Below, piece by piece: positions 36,666-44,862 of a stretch of 64,000 bases of DNA (position 1 is its first letter; every line of letters begins with the position of its first letter). Position numbers and translations under genes: made by a program. The notes under the pieces are model-generated. The model did not search any database, was not told the origin of the DNA, and saw only the letters and a list, made by a program, of their open reading frames with translations. The DNA is from Acinetobacter oleivorans DR1 (GTDB taxonomy: Bacteria > Pseudomonadota > Gammaproteobacteria > Pseudomonadales > Moraxellaceae): NCBI RefSeq assembly GCF_000196795.1, contig NC_014259.1, forward strand, positions 1,736,001 to 1,800,000, given 5' to 3'.

Positions 36666-38185
36666 CTAAAACTACATTCTAGTTGTGGTGTTTGTAAGTT
36701 ATCTGGTGCTTTTCGGCTGTCTAAACCTGCTTTAGCACTCACGATTTTATTTGCTTTAATTGATAATTGTATAAAGTTGTATTGCTGCGTTGAGTTATTT
36801 GGTTCAGCGGAACTTGAGTTGAGTAAATAACTTGAGCTTGCAGCATTTGTTTGCAATAAATTATCTGTACTATCCGCACTTAACGCAGAGCGATAAGTCT
36901 GTGATCCTTTAATAAGGTCGATTTGACCATTCGCACGGAAATTAAGCTGGCAACCTGTTGTGGTGTCTTCGTAGTGACCCACTAGATAGTCTGTAGCAGG
37001 TAGTTTTGGGTCGGAAAGATTAATGCTGGTCAAACCTTGTTTGCAAGGATAGGCAGAACCATTACAGGTCACTGTAATACCGCTAAAACCTACAGCGCGA
37101 CGATAATCACCAGCACCATCTATGCGGAAAAAGTCAGTCGTATTTCCGACAGGTACGACCCCTGAATATAGTTTCTTTTGCAGCAGGTCATAACCTGTTT
37201 GATCTAGAGTGGATTGGCTTTGGGCATCTGCTAATTTAAAGGTAGCGACTTTTAAATTGATTGCAAAATTATCGCGTGTAGCTTTTTGATTAGCTGCGAT
37301 ATCTAACAGTGTATTTTTAACTGGATCAATATTATCTGGAGCAGATGCGAAAATAGGAGTAAATGTTGTTTGATCACCTTGAAGTTTTTTCCCATCTAAA
37401 AAGCCATCTTTTAAATCAGTTGCCAAACTTTTAATGAGCTCTTGGTATGTGGTTGTTCCACCATGAAAAGTTGACCAATATTGTAAGTAGCCAAAGCTAA
37501 GATAGCTATCCACATATGTACTAGGTTTTTTAGTTGAATACTGCAATAAATTTAAAACTGTAAGAGGATTGGCTGGACTTAAACTTGGAATGTCAGCATC
37601 TTTAAACGCGTTAAGAAGCGATCTATAAACATCTTGAGAAGCTAAATCTACATGCAATTGCTCAATGCGGGTTGGGTCAATCGTTTCTTGAGGGAGTTGT
37701 CCCGAGCGTATAGCAGCTCGTTGGTAAATCGCTTCACTGCTTGGACTAATGAAAAGGGTTCTACCACTTACACTATTTGGTGTAATAAACGCATGATAAA
37801 CGCCAGAGAAATTTTGGTATGTTGAAGTAATCGGATCAAATACTTGAGATGAATTTTGAGTCGTAATTTCTACGCGATATAAACGACTTAATTTAGCAGT
37901 AGGAATTTTGACATTAAAGCTATTTAAACTCGCAATTGAAGTATCGACTAAAACAGAGTTGGTGGTGTTGTCATATACTTTGAGTTGGATATTACGCATT
38001 TCTATAGGAGATTTAAGAGTAACATCCGTTGTTGCCTCGGGAGTAGGATCAACAGGTGTTGGAGTGTTTGGTGAACTACCACTACTACTGCCTCCACCTC
38101 CGCAACCAACAAGTGCAGCACTTAAAATTAATGTGCTTAAACCAAGGTAAGTGCGTAATTTTGTTTCTTTTGATTGATGAAGCAT
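36662..38185 (-). CDS. Large lipoprotein, function unknown
   Basis: A 507-residue lipoprotein. The signal peptide ends in a lipobox LVGC, and the mature protein starts with a glycine/serine-rich then proline/threonine-rich flexible linker (to about residue 55). The rest looks like a mixed soluble domain with beta-strand-rich ends and several conserved-looking cysteine pairs near the C-terminus (TCNGSAYPC). No family recognised. GGAG lies seven bases upstream of the ATG. Confidence 0.8.
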   Translation of the reverse strand: MLHQSKETKLRTYLGLSTLILSAALVGCGGGGSSSGSSPNTPTPVDPTPEATTDVTLKSPIEMRNIQLKVYDNTTNSVLVDTSIASLNSFNVKIPTAKLSRLYRVEITTQNSSQVFDPITSTYQNFSGVYHAFITPNSVSGRTLFISPSSEAIYQRAAIRSGQLPQETIDPTRIEQLHVDLASQDVYRSLLNAFKDADIPSLSPANPLTVLNLLQYSTKKPSTYVDSYLSFGYLQYWSTFHGGTTTYQELIKSLATDLKDGFLDGKKLQGDQTTFTPIFASAPDNIDPVKNTLLDIAANQKATRDNFAINLKVATFKLADAQSQSTLDQTGYDLLQKKLYSGVVPVGNTTDFFRIDGAGDYRRAVGFSGITVTCNGSAYPCKQGLTSINLSDPKLPATDYLVGHYEDTTTGCQLNFRANGQIDLIKGSQTYRSALSADSTDNLLQTNAASSSYLLNSSSAEPNNSTQQYNFIQLSIKANKIVSAKAGLDSRKAPDNLQTPQLECSFS

Positions 38186-38310
38186 CCTAGCTCTCCAAAA
38201 TTAAATCTGATATTTATTTGCTGATATTTGTTTAGTTCTGACAGTTGAATAAGTGCTATCTAATTGTCGCTAAAATTAAAAAAATTAAAATTACCAAGCA
38301 TGAAATGGTT

Positions 38311-38338
38311 TTGTAAGCTTGGACATCCTGTCATACTA
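38311..38338 (+). promoter_or_regulatory. Candidate argC promoter
   Basis: TTGTAA and CATACT are separated by 16 bases, about 40 bases upstream of the argC start. A 6 bp inverted repeat (CCAAGC/GCTTGG, 38294-38322) overlaps the -35 region. Confidence 0.35.
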
Positions 38339-38375
38339 CAGCACAAGTATAGATTCAAAAATTGAGGTAATGCAC

Positions 38376-39425
38376 GTGATTTCTGTCGGAATTGTTGGTG
38401 GAACGGGTTATACAGGCGTTGAACTATTACGTATTTTATTACGACATCCTAAAGCGCAGGTTCGAGTTCTTACTTCACGTACAGAAGCGGGCAAACCAGT
38501 TGCAGATATGTTCCCTAATTTACGTGGACATACTGATCTTCAATTTTCTGATTTAAATATCGATGATTTAAAAAAGTGTGATGTTGTATTTTTTGCTACA
38601 CCGCATGGTGTTGCGATGCAGCATGCAAAAGAATTGATTGCAGCAGGTTCTAAAGTGATTGATTTGGCTGCTGATTTTCGTTTGCAAAATCTTGAGCAGT
38701 TTGAAAAATGGTATGGCATGGAGCATGCTTGCCCAGACGTTTTAGAAAACTCAGTATATGGTTTGGCTGAATTAAACCGCGAAAAAATTAAACAGGCGCA
38801 AGTTATTGGTAACCCTGGTTGCTACCCGACTACTGTTCAATTAGGTTTGGCGCCACTTTTGAAATCAGCGCAAGCATTGATTGAAACAAAAAATATTATT
38901 ATTGATGCGAAGTCAGGTGTTTCAGGAGCTGGCCGTAAAGCAAGCTTAGGCATGATCTATAGTGAAAATGCTGATAACTTCAAGGCTTATGGCGTTGCGG
39001 GTCACCGTCATCATCCGGAAATTGTTGAAGCATTAGAAAATATTTCTGGACAAAAGGGAGGCTTTGAAGGGCTCTTATTTGTTCCTCATTTAGTTCCAAT
39101 GATTCGCGGTATGCTCAGCACAATTTATGTCGATTTGACAGAAACTGGAAAACAAACTGATATTCAGGCATTGTATGAGCAATTTTACGCAAATGAAAAA
39201 TTTGTTGATGTGATGCCTGCTAACAGTTCGCCTGAAACACGTAGTGTGCGCGGTGCGAATGAGCTTCGTATTGCTTTATATAAGCCGCAGCCGAATAAAC
39301 TTATTATTCTTGCGGTACAAGATAACCTTGTGAAGGGTGCATCTGGTCAAGCTGTACAAAATATGAACCTTATGTTCGGCTTTGATGAAGATGAAGGCTT
39401 ACAAGGGATTGGTTTATTACCATAA
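38376..39425 (+). CDS. argC: N-acetyl-gamma-glutamyl-phosphate reductase ArgC
   Basis: A 349-residue NADPH-dependent reductase of arginine biosynthesis. GIVGGTGYTGVELLR is the nucleotide loop, GNPGCYPT holds the catalytic Cys, and GHRHHPEI a conserved His. I choose the GTG at 38376 because GAGG stands eight bases before it; an ATG two codons upstream is too close to that site, and a longer start would add an unconvincing leader. Monocistronic. Confidence 0.95.
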   Translation: MISVGIVGGTGYTGVELLRILLRHPKAQVRVLTSRTEAGKPVADMFPNLRGHTDLQFSDLNIDDLKKCDVVFFATPHGVAMQHAKELIAAGSKVIDLAADFRLQNLEQFEKWYGMEHACPDVLENSVYGLAELNREKIKQAQVIGNPGCYPTTVQLGLAPLLKSAQALIETKNIIIDAKSGVSGAGRKASLGMIYSENADNFKAYGVAGHRHHPEIVEALENISGQKGGFEGLLFVPHLVPMIRGMLSTIYVDLTETGKQTDIQALYEQFYANEKFVDVMPANSSPETRSVRGANELRIALYKPQPNKLIILAVQDNLVKGASGQAVQNMNLMFGFDEDEGLQGIGLLP

Positions 39426-39506
39426 AAAACTCTTTTTTGCTTCACACACATTTAAATTTCGATTTAAATGTGTGTCTTGACTCTGATCTTAAACACTGAG
39501 ATGACG

Positions 39507-40259
39507 ATGCAAAACTCTGGACAGACGACTTCGGCAGACAGTTCGTTGCAAAAGAAAAATTTTTTAAATACTAATAAACCTTTGTTTATTGGTGCGGCTA
39601 TTTTAATGAGTGGTTGTCTTGCGCTCGGCTATACAATTGGACACCGTCAAGGTTTAACTGTTGTAGGTTACGATGCAGATGCAGAGCAATTGGTTGAAGT
39701 GGTGCAAAAGCAGAAAACAGCTTTAGATGCAGTTAATAAAAGCCTGAACGCTGCGGTACAAGAGCGTGACGTTGCTGTAACAAATGCAAATGATCTGTTT
39801 GAAGCTCTTAATCAGGCCAACGCTGATAAAACGCAGCAAGAAGGTATGAGTAATATCTACCGAGATATCTTGAGGCAGCGTGGTGGTTTAAGTTTGACTA
39901 TTCAAAATTTGGCAATCAAACCTTTGCCTGAAAATGCTTATGAATATCAGTTGGATCTAGTACAGGTAAGCCCAAGTAAGCGCCGTGCTTCAGGATCAAT
40001 TGAGATAAGACTCATTAAGGATACAGAAGTTTTAGTTGTACCACTTGAAGCTAAAAGCTTTAACTTTACTGACTTCGAGCGCTTAACAGGTCGTTGGACG
40101 ATGCCTAAAGGTTTTACACCTCAATTTATTGAGGTACGTTTAACAGGCGGCTCTGATACACCAGTTATTAAACGTTTTAGTTGGCAGCGCGGTAAACCTG
40201 TCGAAACATCTTCTGCTTTCGTGGCAGAAATTCCTCAAGCTGAAGCAAATTCACAATAG
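39507..40259 (+). CDS. Coiled-coil inner-membrane protein (DUF6776-like)
   Basis: A protein of 250 residues with one N-terminal membrane helix (about 24-44, FIGAAILMSGCLALGYTIGH), a coiled coil (about 57-105, VVQKQKTALDAVNKSLNAAV and following) and a C-terminal beta-rich domain. This build matches DUF6776 proteins of gammaproteobacteria, whose role is unknown. The ATG at 39507 has GAG six bases upstream. clpS follows after nine bases. Confidence 0.7.
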   Translation: MQNSGQTTSADSSLQKKNFLNTNKPLFIGAAILMSGCLALGYTIGHRQGLTVVGYDADAEQLVEVVQKQKTALDAVNKSLNAAVQERDVAVTNANDLFEALNQANADKTQQEGMSNIYRDILRQRGGLSLTIQNLAIKPLPENAYEYQLDLVQVSPSKRRASGSIEIRLIKDTEVLVVPLEAKSFNFTDFERLTGRWTMPKGFTPQFIEVRLTGGSDTPVIKRFSWQRGKPVETSSAFVAEIPQAEANSQ

Positions 40260-40268
40260 TAACATCCT

Positions 40269-40682
40269 ATGCGAACAAATAAGCGTCAAACAAACTTAAA
40301 AGATATTAAGGCTTCTTTTCAGCAGTCTGGTTATGTCGATTGGCACTTCCATCCACGCTTAAGTGATTCGCAAAACGAAGATCATGACGGAGAGGTTGTT
40401 GTACAAACAGCACCTCCTGAACTCAAGCGTCCGCCATTGTATGCAGTCGTATTAATGAATGACGATTACACGCCAATGGACTTTGTAATTGAAATTTTAC
40501 AACAATACTTTGCAATGAATCTTGACCAAGCAACTCAAGTAATGCTAACAGTACACTATGAAGGTAAAGGTATTGCTGGGGTATATCCAAGAGACATCGC
40601 GGAGACCAAAGCAAACCTTGTTAATAATTACGCTCGATCGCAAGGTCATCCATTACTTTGCCAGATTGAGCCTAAAGCATAA
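40269..40682 (+). CDS. clpS: ClpS adaptor protein
   Basis: A 137-residue adaptor that delivers N-degron substrates to ClpAP. The core motifs VVLMNDDYTPMDFVIEIL and VHYEGKGIAGVYPRDIAE are intact, and the N-terminal tail is longer than that of E. coli ClpS. It lies nine bases before clpA in an operon. Confidence 0.95.
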   Translation: MRTNKRQTNLKDIKASFQQSGYVDWHFHPRLSDSQNEDHDGEVVVQTAPPELKRPPLYAVVLMNDDYTPMDFVIEILQQYFAMNLDQATQVMLTVHYEGKGIAGVYPRDIAETKANLVNNYARSQGHPLLCQIEPKA

Positions 40683-40691
40683 GGGGGTTAC

Positions 40692-42968
40692 ATGCTCAGT
40701 CGTCAATTAGAAGTATCATTACGTTTGGCTGTTAGCATGGCTCGTCAAAAGAGACATGAGTTTCTTACAGTTGAACATTTATTATTAGCACTACTCGACA
40801 ACGATTCGGCCGTGAATGCTTTAAAAGCATGTGGGGCTGATATAGTTTCTTTACGTAAAGAATTAGAAGAATATGTAGAACAACATACTCCTAAGCTTGG
40901 CGAAAATAGCGAGCAAGCGCCTCATCCAACAGAAAGTTTCGACCGCATTTTGCAACGTGCTATTTTCCACGTGCAATCAAGTGGCGGCGATCGTACTGTT
41001 GAAGGTGCAGATGTTTTGGTCGCAATGTATTCAGAGCGTGATTCTTTTGCTGTGTATTTGCTTAAACGTCATCAAATCAATCGATTGACATTGACTCAAT
41101 ACTTGTCTCATGGGACGCGTAAAGATGAAGTGCAAGTTGAAGAAGAAGTTGAAGATATTGAGGGTGAAACTAGCGCGGGCAATGCAGGACCATTAGAGCT
41201 TTATACGCTGAACTTAAATGTTGAAGCGCAAAAAGGTAAAACTGATCCACTTATTGGCCGTGAAAAAGAAATTGAACGTACAGCTCAAATTCTGTGCCGC
41301 CGTCGCAAAAATAACCCATTGCTTGTCGGTGATCCGGGCGTTGGTAAAACCTCGATTGCTGAAGGTTTAGCATGGTTAATTGTGAATGGTAAGGCGCCTA
41401 AACCTTTAAGTCAGGCTGAAGTCTATAGCTTAGATATTGGTGCATTAGTTGCTGGCACCAAATATCGTGGTGATTTTGAAAAACGTTTAAAACAATTGCT
41501 TAATGCTTTGAAGAAAAATCCAAATGCGATTTTATTCATTGATGAAATTCATATGATCATTGGCGCAGGCTCAAGTATGGGCAGCACAATGGATGCTTCG
41601 AATTTGATCAAACCGGCTTTGGCTAATGGTACTTTACGTTGTATCGGTTCAACGACGTTCCAAGAATATCGTCAGGTTTTTGAAAAAGACCATGCGTTAT
41701 CACGTCGTTTCCAGAAAATTGACGTCAATGAGCCAAGTATTGCTGAAACAATTGATATTTTGCGTGGCTTGAAATCTAAATTTGAAGATTTCCACCACGT
41801 ACAATATGACGATAAGGCATTGGTATCAGCTGTAGAGCTTTCTGCTAAATTCATTAATGATCGTTTCTTGCCAGATAAGGCAATTGATGTGATTGACGAA
41901 GCTGGTGCTCAGCGTCGTTTGAAAGCTGAAAGCGATGATAGTTTGATTACGGTAGAGAATATCGAAGATATCGTTTCTAAGATTGCTCGTATTCCGCCTA
42001 AAACTGTTTCTAAAGACGATAAGTCAGTGCTTGAAAATCTTGAGCGTGATTTAAAACGCGTTGTGTTTGGTCAAGATGAGGCAATTACTGCTTTAGGCTC
42101 AGCGATCAAGTTGTCTCGTGCTGGGTTGAAATCACCAGATAAGCCAGTAGGTAGTTTTGTTTTTGCTGGCCCAACAGGTGTCGGTAAAACCGAAGTGACT
42201 AAGCAACTTGCGAAGCTGTTAGGTGTTGAGCTTGTGCGTTTCGATATGTCTGAATATATGGAACGTCATGCAGTTTCACGTTTGATTGGTGCACCTCCGG
42301 GTTATGTGGGTTATGACCAAGGTGGGCTATTAACTGATGCGATTCATAAGAACCCACACTGTGTTTTATTGCTAGATGAAATTGAGAAAGCACATCCAGA
42401 TGTGTTTAATCTGTTGCTACAAATCATGGATCATGGGGCTTTAACGGATAACAACGGACGTAAGTCAGACTTTAGAAACGTTATTATTGTCCTGACTACG
42501 AATATTGGAGCAGAAAGTATTTCTCGTGCGAGTATTGGTTTTACTGAACAAGATCATAGTTCTGATAACCAAGAAGCAATGAAACGTGCTTTCTCACCAG
42601 AGTTCCGTAACCGTCTAGATAGTGTTATCCAATTCAAGTCATTGCCAACAACTGTGATTGAGTCTGTGGTTGATAAATTCTTAACAGAATTACAAGCACA
42701 ACTAGATGACAAACAAGTTGTACTTGATGTGGATCAAAGTGCTCGTGATTGGTTGGCAACAAATGGTTATGACCGCTTGATGGGTGCACGTCCAATGCAA
42801 CGCCTCATTCAAGAACACTTGAAGAAACCACTAGCTGAAATGATTCTGTTTGGCGAACTTGCAGATCATGGTGGTAATGTGGCTGTATCAGTGAAAAATG
42901 AAGATGGCAAAGCTGTCGGCTTAAAACTTGAAGTTTTTGAAGATCATCATACGGCAGAACCAGCGTAA
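40692..42968 (+). CDS. clpA: ATP-dependent protease ATPase subunit ClpA
   Basis: A 758-residue AAA+ unfoldase. It has an N domain (1 to about 145), the first AAA+ module with Walker A GDPGVGKTS and Walker B ILFIDEIH, and a second with GPTGVGKTE and LLLDEIEKAH. It unfolds proteins for the ClpP peptidase (gene not in window). AGGGGG directly precedes the ATG. Same operon as clpS; the ynfA-like gene follows after three bases. Confidence 0.97.
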   Translation: MLSRQLEVSLRLAVSMARQKRHEFLTVEHLLLALLDNDSAVNALKACGADIVSLRKELEEYVEQHTPKLGENSEQAPHPTESFDRILQRAIFHVQSSGGDRTVEGADVLVAMYSERDSFAVYLLKRHQINRLTLTQYLSHGTRKDEVQVEEEVEDIEGETSAGNAGPLELYTLNLNVEAQKGKTDPLIGREKEIERTAQILCRRRKNNPLLVGDPGVGKTSIAEGLAWLIVNGKAPKPLSQAEVYSLDIGALVAGTKYRGDFEKRLKQLLNALKKNPNAILFIDEIHMIIGAGSSMGSTMDASNLIKPALANGTLRCIGSTTFQEYRQVFEKDHALSRRFQKIDVNEPSIAETIDILRGLKSKFEDFHHVQYDDKALVSAVELSAKFINDRFLPDKAIDVIDEAGAQRRLKAESDDSLITVENIEDIVSKIARIPPKTVSKDDKSVLENLERDLKRVVFGQDEAITALGSAIKLSRAGLKSPDKPVGSFVFAGPTGVGKTEVTKQLAKLLGVELVRFDMSEYMERHAVSRLIGAPPGYVGYDQGGLLTDAIHKNPHCVLLLDEIEKAHPDVFNLLLQIMDHGALTDNNGRKSDFRNVIIVLTTNIGAESISRASIGFTEQDHSSDNQEAMKRAFSPEFRNRLDSVIQFKSLPTTVIESVVDKFLTELQAQLDDKQVVLDVDQSARDWLATNGYDRLMGARPMQRLIQEHLKKPLAEMILFGELADHGGNVAVSVKNEDGKAVGLKLEVFEDHHTAEPA

Positions 42969-42971
42969 TTT

Positions 42972-43334
42972 ATGTTAATTGATAGTCTTGCTATAACCCG
43001 AATACTGAGTGTATTCGGGTTATTTATTATCACAGCAATTGCTGAAATTCTTGGTTGTTATTTCCCTTATCTGATTTTAAGAGAAGGCAAGTCTGCTTGG
43101 CTATGGCTACCTACAGCTTTGAGCTTGGCTGTCTTTGTATGGCTGCTGACTTTACATCCAGCGGCTTCTGGGCGCATTTATGCTGCATATGGCGGTATTT
43201 ATATTTTTACTGCTCTCATATGGTTGCGTTTTGTGGATCAGGTTGGATTAACAAGATGGGATATATTGGGTGGTCTAATCGTGCTTTGTGGAGCTGGCTT
43301 AATTATTTTACAACCACAAGGGCTGATTCGTTAA
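42972..43334 (+). CDS. YnfA family (UPF0060) membrane protein
   Basis: A 120-residue four-helix membrane protein of the YnfA/UPF0060 family. The signature AEILGCYFPYLILREGKSAW near residues 23-42 and the AAYGGIYIFTALIWLR segment are diagnostic. It resembles small multidrug transporters in fold; function is uncertain. Three bases after clpA, so it is cotranscribed. The start is about ten residues longer than typical members. Confidence 0.9.
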   Translation: MLIDSLAITRILSVFGLFIITAIAEILGCYFPYLILREGKSAWLWLPTALSLAVFVWLLTLHPAASGRIYAAYGGIYIFTALIWLRFVDQVGLTRWDILGGLIVLCGAGLIILQPQGLIR

Positions 43335-43392
43335 TACAATGAGTGAATCAAATCTTAAGCGTGAAAATAAGAAGTTTTTTCTAAAAAAAGAC

Positions 43393-43421
43393 TTGTCAAA
43401 GCTCTCAACAATGCGTATTTT
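43393..43421 (+). promoter_or_regulatory. Promoter of the DAHP synthase leader
   Basis: TTGTCA and TATTTT with an ideal 17-base spacer. Transcription would start near 43428, about 30 bases before the first leader ORF. Confidence 0.65.
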
Positions 43422-43457
43422 AGATTTAAGGAACATTTTTTAATATTTGAGATAAAG

Positions 43458-43514
43458 ATGTTAAATCTATCTGTGAACACTAACGCTTATTATTACTTTT
43501 GGCAATTTAGATAG
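43458..43514 (+). CDS. Aromatic leader peptide 1 of the DAHP synthase attenuator
   Basis: An 18-codon ORF coding MLNLSVNTNAYYYFWQFR and ending in TAG. The codon run Tyr-Tyr-Tyr-Phe-Trp is what a ribosome would stall on when charged aromatic tRNAs are short. It starts about 30 bases after the predicted transcription start, has a short GAG Shine-Dalgarno match, and its end overlaps the pairing segment GGCAA (43501-43505) of the following hairpins. Layout and content are those of classical leader peptides; expression is inferred. Confidence 0.8.
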   Translation: MLNLSVNTNAYYYFWQFR

Positions 43515-43592
43515 TTGCCTGAGCGTATTCGGGCATGAGAAAGTTGCCCATCACAGTTAATACCTGATCGGCAACCCCGATCAGGTTTTTTT
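43515..43592 (+). terminator. Attenuator region with intrinsic terminator
   Basis: The terminator is ACCTGATCGG (43562-43571) paired with CCGATCAGGT (43577-43586), followed by seven T residues. The segment GTTGCC occurs twice before it (43514-43519 and 43543-43548). Each copy can pair with GGCAAC (43570-43575) inside the terminator, an antiterminator. GGCAA (43501-43505) in the leader ORF can instead pair with TTGCC (43515-43519). A stalled ribosome at the aromatic codons would cover 43501-43505 and free the antiterminator. Confidence 0.75.
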
Positions 43593-43625
43593 ATGCTTTA
43601 TCTTTTTTGATTTGAGGAACTTAAA

Positions 43626-43718
43626 ATGAACAACATGACTTATTCGTACTTTAGCAACTTTTATTGGTTTTACTTTTGCTTACCTTTACCAACGAATAGA
43701 TCCAAAACGCTCAAATAA
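43626..43718 (+). CDS. Aromatic leader peptide 2, beyond the attenuator
   Basis: A 30-codon ORF starting MNNMT and containing YSYFSNFYWFYF: nine of twelve consecutive codons are aromatic (four Tyr, four Phe, one Trp). It has its own GAGG Shine-Dalgarno sequence eight bases before the ATG and stops 40 bases before the DAHP synthase start. Only read-through transcripts carry it. The extreme composition makes chance unlikely. It probably senses aromatic aminoacyl-tRNA a second time; no terminator follows, so the effect would be on structure or translation of the next gene. Confidence 0.7.
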   Translation: MNNMTYSYFSNFYWFYFCLPLPTNRSKTLK

Positions 43719-43724
43719 ATGATC

Positions 43725-43745
43725 GGACTGAATAGATTGCAGTCC
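43725..43745 (+). promoter_or_regulatory. Hairpin just before the DAHP synthase Shine-Dalgarno sequence
   Basis: GGACTG and CAGTCC form a 6 bp stem two bases before the AAGGA of the DAHP synthase gene. TGATCGG (43720-43726) repeats the 5' arm of the terminator and could pair with CCGATCA at 43577-43583. Confidence 0.45.
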
Positions 43746-43758
43746 CAAGGAAAAACCA

Positions 43759-44814
43759 ATGAATGCCCTAAATACTTTATTGACACAAAGCAATACAAAA
43801 GAAACACCAGTTAGTTTACCTGTCCAGTTAAAAGCAAAATATCCGCTTGCACACTCTTTCGTGCGTCAAATTGCCGAACATCGCCAAACTATTCAAAATA
43901 TTCTTATCGGCAAAGATCCTCGGTTAATGGTAATTACAGGGCCTTGTTCAATTCATGATCCGGTTGCAGTACTTGAATACGCTGAAAGATTGCAAAAATT
44001 ACAAGAAAAAGTAAAAGATCAGATTTTTATCGTGATGCGTGCATACATTGAAAAACCGCGTACAACTGTGGGTTGGAAAGGTTTCATGTACGATCCAAAT
44101 TTAGATGGCTCATCAAATTTACAACTTGGTTTAGAAAGGTCTCGTGAACTTTACCTGCAAATTATTGAAAAGGGTTTGCCAATTGCGAGTGAAATTTTAA
44201 GTCCAATGGCAACTGGTTATTTTGATGATTTATTGGCTTGGGGCGCAATTGGTGCTCGTACCAGCGAGTCTCAGATTCATCGTGAAATTTCAAGCCACAT
44301 GCCATACAGCATTGGTTTCAAGAATGGTACAGATGGCTCAATTCAGATTGCATTAGATGCAATTCAGTCAGCACAAAATGAGCATCAATTTTTAGGAATG
44401 AATCAACAAGGCTTGCCTTCAGTGATTCAGAGCGCTGGCAATCCGTTACCGCACTTGATCTTGCGTGGAGCGAATCATGGGCCAAATTATGATTTAGCTT
44501 CAATTCAGGCAATACGAGAAAAACATAAACAAAATCTTCCTGCATTAGTCATTGACTGTAGTCATGGCAACAGCAGTAAAGATCCATTGCGTCAGCCAGA
44601 AGTTTTACAGCAAATCGTTGCTGAACGTTTAAAAACACAAGTAAAAGGTGTCATGATTGAAAGTCATTTGGTTGATGGTAGCCAAAAGATTTCTTGTGAT
44701 ATGACGTATGGGCAGTCAGTAACTGATGGTTGTCTAGGTTGGGAAAAAACCGAGCAACTTTTGTTAAGTGTTTCTGAGCAATTAAAAGTGAAAGAGTTAG
44801 CTCATTCTGCTTAA
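43759..44814 (+). CDS. 3-deoxy-7-phosphoheptulonate (DAHP) synthase, class I
   Basis: A 351-residue class I (AroF/AroG/AroH type) DAHP synthase, which joins phosphoenolpyruvate and erythrose 4-phosphate in the first step of the shikimate pathway. Motifs MVITGPCSIHDPVAVLEYA, MRAYIEKPRTTVGWKG and VIDCSHGNSSKD carry the metal and substrate sites. Which aromatic amino acid inhibits it cannot be told from sequence by eye. AAGGA lies seven bases before the ATG. Expression appears to be controlled by the upstream aromatic leader peptides and terminator. Confidence 0.95.
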   Translation: MNALNTLLTQSNTKETPVSLPVQLKAKYPLAHSFVRQIAEHRQTIQNILIGKDPRLMVITGPCSIHDPVAVLEYAERLQKLQEKVKDQIFIVMRAYIEKPRTTVGWKGFMYDPNLDGSSNLQLGLERSRELYLQIIEKGLPIASEILSPMATGYFDDLLAWGAIGARTSESQIHREISSHMPYSIGFKNGTDGSIQIALDAIQSAQNEHQFLGMNQQGLPSVIQSAGNPLPHLILRGANHGPNYDLASIQAIREKHKQNLPALVIDCSHGNSSKDPLRQPEVLQQIVAERLKTQVKGVMIESHLVDGSQKISCDMTYGQSVTDGCLGWEKTEQLLLSVSEQLKVKELAHSA

Positions 44815-44830
44815 TCATTTGTCGATTTAA

Positions 44831-44862
44831 AAAGGGATCTACGAATAGATCCCTTTATTTTT
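44831..44862. terminator. Bidirectional terminator after DAHP synthase
   Basis: AAAGGGATCTA-CGAA-TAGATCCCTTT, a perfect 11 bp stem followed by ATTTTTT. Confidence 0.9.
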
